Notes under the pieces: model-generated
What the model was told of the DNA's origin: nothing
The model's input: only the letters and a program-made list of their open reading frames with translations
Database searches by the model: none
Source: Albimonas sp051747505
Lineage (GTDB): Bacteria; Pseudomonadota; Alphaproteobacteria; Rhodobacterales; Rhodobacteraceae
Assembly (NCBI GenBank): GCA_051747505.1
Contig: JBNJGE010000020.1
Span: forward strand, 1-28,009
Direction of reading: 5' to 3'
Length of the DNA stretch: 28,009 nt
Position numbers and translations under genes: made by a program
In this document: positions 25,765-28,009 of the stretch, in pieces
How positions within the stretch are numbered: position 1 is the first letter of the stretch
Layout of the letters: every line of letters starts with the position of its first letter

Positions 25765-27150
25765 ATGACCGACAGTTCCGACACTCTCGCCGATCTCGAC
25801 CGCCGCCTGGGCGCGGGAGAGACCTCGACGCTCGCCGAAACCGAGGCCCGCCTTTCGCGCATCGCCGAGCGCGACGAGCGCTTGGGCGCATGGCAGGCGG
25901 TTCATGAGACGGAGGCGCGCGAAGCGGCGCGGGCCGCGGATTCGGCGCGCGGCGCCGGGGGGCGGCTGGGGCCGCTGCATGGCGCGACCTTCGCGCTGAA
26001 GGACATCGTGGATCTTGAGGGGCGGGTGACGACCTGGGGCTCGGCCGCGCTGGCCGAGCGGGTGGCGCCGGCCACCGGAACGCTGGCGCGCCGGCTGCTG
26101 GGCGCGGGCGCGGTGCTTCTGGGCAAGACGAAGACGGTGGAATGCGCCTTCGGCGGTTGGGGGACGAACCAGCGCATGGGCACGCCGCGCAATCCTTGGG
26201 ATGCGCGGACACACCGGGTTCCCGGCGGCTCCTCCTCCGGCTCCGCGGTGGCGGTGGCGGCGGGCATGGCGCGCTTCGCCGTGGGCACCGACACCGGCGG
26301 ATCGGTGCGCCTTCCCGCGGCCTTCTGCGGGATCGTCGGGCTGAAGGTGACGGAGGGGCGGCTGCCGCTCGACGGGATCATGCCGCTGTCGCACACGCTC
26401 GACACCCCGGGGCCGATGACCCGGCGCGTGCTGGACGCCGCCATCGTCTTCGAGGTGATGCGCGGGACGGAAGGAACCGCGCTGGACCGGGACCTGGCCG
26501 AAGGTCGGGGCATGTTCGCGGAGCTGAAGCGCGGGGCGGAGGGGCTGCGGCTGGGCGTGCTGGACGCGACCGAGCGTGCCGGCGTGGCGCCCGAGATCCT
26601 GAGCCTCTACGACACCGCTGTCGCCCGGCTGGAGGCGCTGGGCGCACGGACGGAGGTCTTCGCGCCGCCCACGCCCCTGGCGGAGTTGACGGAGCGGACG
26701 GGGCGGATCATCGCCGCGGAGGGCTGGGCGCATCACGGCGCGCTCTACCGAGACCCGGAGCAGCCGATGGACGAGGATGTCCGCGCCCGGATGCTGGCGG
26801 GCGGGGAGATGGGGGCGGCGGAGTATCTCGACCTGATCCTCGCGCGGCGGCGGGAGGCGGAGCGCTTCCTGACGGCGATGCAGGGGCTGGATGCGGTGCT
26901 CACGCCCACGAGCCCCGTCGCGCCCCCGCCGCTGGCGGAGGTGGACCAGTCGGTCTCGCCCGGCCATTTCACGCGGCCGGTCAACTATCTGGGCTTTTGC
27001 GGGCTGTCCGCGCCAATGGGCCTGACGGCGGAGGGGCTGCCGGCGGCCTTGCAGGTGATCGCCCGGCCGAATGCGGAGGGCATGGCCCTGCGGGTCGGTG
27101 CGGCGCTTGAGAGACCGGGCTTCGTCGCGCCGCCGGGGACGGGGGGCTGA
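25765..27150 (+). CDS. Amidase-signature family hydrolase
   Basis: A 461-residue member of the amidase signature family, which hydrolyses an amide (or related) bond to an acid plus ammonia or amine. The Ser-cisSer-Lys triad is visible: Lys79 (FALKDIVD), Ser156 (VPGGSSSGSAV) and nucleophile Ser180 (GTDTGGSVRLPAAFCG). No signal peptide is seen, so it acts in the cytoplasm on imported substrate. The substrate is not set by sequence: the family includes aliphatic and aryl amidases, allophanate and N-acyl hydrolases. Its place at the end of the livMHGF operon suggests that the importer brings in the amide it cleaves. The N-terminal 60 residues are acidic and helical. A stem-loop follows the stop. 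Confidence 0.87.
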   Translation: MTDSSDTLADLDRRLGAGETSTLAETEARLSRIAERDERLGAWQAVHETEAREAARAADSARGAGGRLGPLHGATFALKDIVDLEGRVTTWGSAALAERVAPATGTLARRLLGAGAVLLGKTKTVECAFGGWGTNQRMGTPRNPWDARTHRVPGGSSSGSAVAVAAGMARFAVGTDTGGSVRLPAAFCGIVGLKVTEGRLPLDGIMPLSHTLDTPGPMTRRVLDAAIVFEVMRGTEGTALDRDLAEGRGMFAELKRGAEGLRLGVLDATERAGVAPEILSLYDTAVARLEALGARTEVFAPPTPLAELTERTGRIIAAEGWAHHGALYRDPEQPMDEDVRARMLAGGEMGAAEYLDLILARRREAERFLTAMQGLDAVLTPTSPVAPPPLAEVDQSVSPGHFTRPVNYLGFCGLSAPMGLTAEGLPAALQVIARPNAEGMALRVGAALERPGFVAPPGTGG

Positions 27151-27152
27151 CG

Positions 27153-27169
27153 GCCCCGGCCGGCGGGGC
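27153..27169 (+). terminator. Stem-loop after the amidase gene
   Basis: GCCCCG and CGGGGC form a 6-bp stem with a 5-base loop, 2 bases past the amidase stop, followed by GTTTGCCGTTT, a weak T-rich stretch. Confidence 0.55.
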
Positions 27170-27224
27170 GTTTGCCGTTTGCGCCGCCGGGAACGCGTCT
27201 CACACGCGCCGGGCGCGCCCGACC

Positions 27225-27386
27225 ATGGACCTGAACGCCGATTACTCGAAACGCGTCCTCCTACATGCGGAGGATCTGCCTTGGCAGGTCTCGCCCTCGG
27301 GCGGGATCGAGCGGCGGATGCTCGACCGCATCGGGGGCAAGGTGGCGCGGGCGACCACCATCGTGCGCCTCGCCGCCGGGCACTGA
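27225..27386 (+). pseudogene. Truncated cupin (ChrR-like) gene
   Basis: A 53-codon frame: MDLNADYSKRVLLHAEDLPW, then GGIERRMLDRIGGKVARATT and IVRLAAGH. This matches the N-terminus of small cupin proteins related to the ChrR anti-sigma cupin domain, which bind a metal through His residues in the next strand (HxHxxGEE-like). The frame stops right after AAGH, before those metal ligands, and nothing like the rest follows. It is read as a gene cut near base 27385. The remnant is not expected to bind metal. Confidence 0.6.
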
Positions 27387-27910
27387 CACATAAGCGGAAT
27401 ACAATGATCGTCCGGTCAGCGCGACTGCTGCGTCCCCGCTTGTCTCGGGCGCGTCCTGGGAGGCATCGTGCATGGGGAACTCGATCTCTAACGCAAAACG
27501 GTGAAGCGGAAGCGCCGGAAACATGAACATCCCTGGAACGGATGTCTTCGTCTCTCAAGAGCTGCAATCAATGTTTTGGGTTCGCCCCTGCATTGAGGAA
27601 TAGGAAGCAATCCAGGCCAACTGAATGAAGGGCGTGCTGATCGGTTCGACACTCACGGGATGCCTCTGAATCAAATTGGAAGCGCTCTCTTTAGGCTCAC
27701 CATCATGGATCATGATGTGCTCGCCTACCGTGCTCCCCCAACTTCATCGCCGCGCCGCGCGACGCGCGGACTCTGCTGGAGCGGACAGGCGGGTGACTCG
27801 GGATGTGAGCCTGATCGAGCAGGCGATGAACCTCATCGGCATGGCGCTACCGGAGCTGGAGACTCATCGCTCGGCCGGGGGCGATCGAGCGGGCCCGTTA
27901 CGACCTGAAT
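27387..27910. other. About 520 bases without a recognised gene
   Basis: The first part (about 27390-27720) is less GC-rich than its surroundings and has only short frames. The later part could encode up to 90 residues on the plus strand (27676-27948), but that frame crosses the IS66 end and has no recognised motif. I see no RNA gene or repeat. Confidence 0.5.
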
Positions 27911-28009
27911 GTAAGCGGTGCGGGAGGGCCCTGAGCGGATCAGGTTGACGCCGGCTGGAAGTTCCAGGGCGGGAGTTCGTCGATGCGGCCGGCGGGATGA
28001 CCGGCGGCG
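27911..28009. mobile_element. End of an IS66-family element, running off the right edge
   Basis: The presumed terminal repeat begins at GTAAGCGGTGCGGG (27911), which fits the GTAAGCG ends of IS66 elements. It lies about 30 bases outside the stop of a TnpC-like frame. The neighbouring 8 bases, ACCTGAAT (27903-27910), would be the target duplication if the other end, outside the window, carries it too. Confidence 0.55.
27940..28009 (-). CDS. IS66-family transposase (TnpC), C-terminal end
   Basis: Only the last 22 residues are in the window: AAGHPAGRIDELPPWNFQPA, then ST and a stop. The RIDEL-PWN segment is the hallmark of the TnpC C-terminus (IDELLPWxx). The rest of the gene, including the catalytic DDE core, lies to the right of the window, so whether it is intact cannot be told. 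Confidence 0.7.
   Translation of the reverse strand, partial: AAGHPAGRIDELPPWNFQPAST

Noticed and set aside
27676..27948. A 90-codon plus-strand frame at the right edge
   Set aside because: It crosses the IS66 end and overlaps the TnpC stop; no motif is recognised and a helix-like stretch in the middle is not enough to call a gene.

Overview
The window is a GC-rich stretch typical of an alphaproteobacterium, most likely a member of the Rhodobacteraceae. This placement rests on protein style, on prophage genes of the kind found in Rhodobacterales, and on codon use; there is no rRNA or other taxonomic marker. It reads as an accessory region: a broken prophage on the left, a pile of nested insertion sequences, two catabolic gene clusters that each carry an ABC uptake system, and more phage and IS debris on the right.

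Left part (1-6225). Prophage-type genes: the end of a DNA methyltransferase, a DUF7220-like membrane protein, a DUF3489 protein, a small unknown, and the terminase small and large subunits. They are interleaved with two bacterial genes, a class III cyclase/TolB-like/TPR protein and a nitronate monooxygenase-like flavoprotein. The terminase large subunit is cut after about 159 codons and joined in frame to the C-terminus of a type I restriction methylase (HsdM). The HsdS gene that follows is cut after 19 codons by an IS256-type end.

IS pile (6226-8305). An IS256-family left half carries an IS110/IS1111-family element (about 6284-7636) inside its 5' leader. The IS110 transposase has one in-frame amber codon. 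A second, inverted copy of the IS256 left end (8206-8305) preserves the empty insertion site. Short sequences from both IS110 junctions recur inside its long non-coding end, as expected for a guide (bridge/seek) RNA.

Cluster 1 (8518-19618). A BadI-like 2-ketocyclohexanecarboxyl-CoA hydrolase and an unusual SDR run rightward. A colinear leftward unit holds an acyl-CoA ligase, a second SDR, a periplasmic binding protein and LivH, LivM, LivG and LivF homologues. A PaaK-like CoA ligase and a divergent TetR regulator complete the set. Three promoter regions share a site of the form TTCTAAYNNNCGTTNGNT, which suggests one TetR regulon. Together they look like uptake, CoA activation, beta-oxidation-like steps and ring cleavage of an alicyclic (or aromatic-derived) carboxylic acid. 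The acyl-CoA dehydrogenase and enoyl-CoA hydratase for the middle steps are not in the window.

Between the clusters (19619-20940) lie a serine-recombinase tail and an overlapping Rz/Rz1-type spanin pair, again phage debris. Cluster 2 (20941-27150) has a binding protein divergent from livM-livH-livG-livF-amidase, suggesting import and hydrolysis of an amide. The right edge holds a truncated cupin gene, about 500 bases with no recognisable gene, and the end of an IS66-family element.
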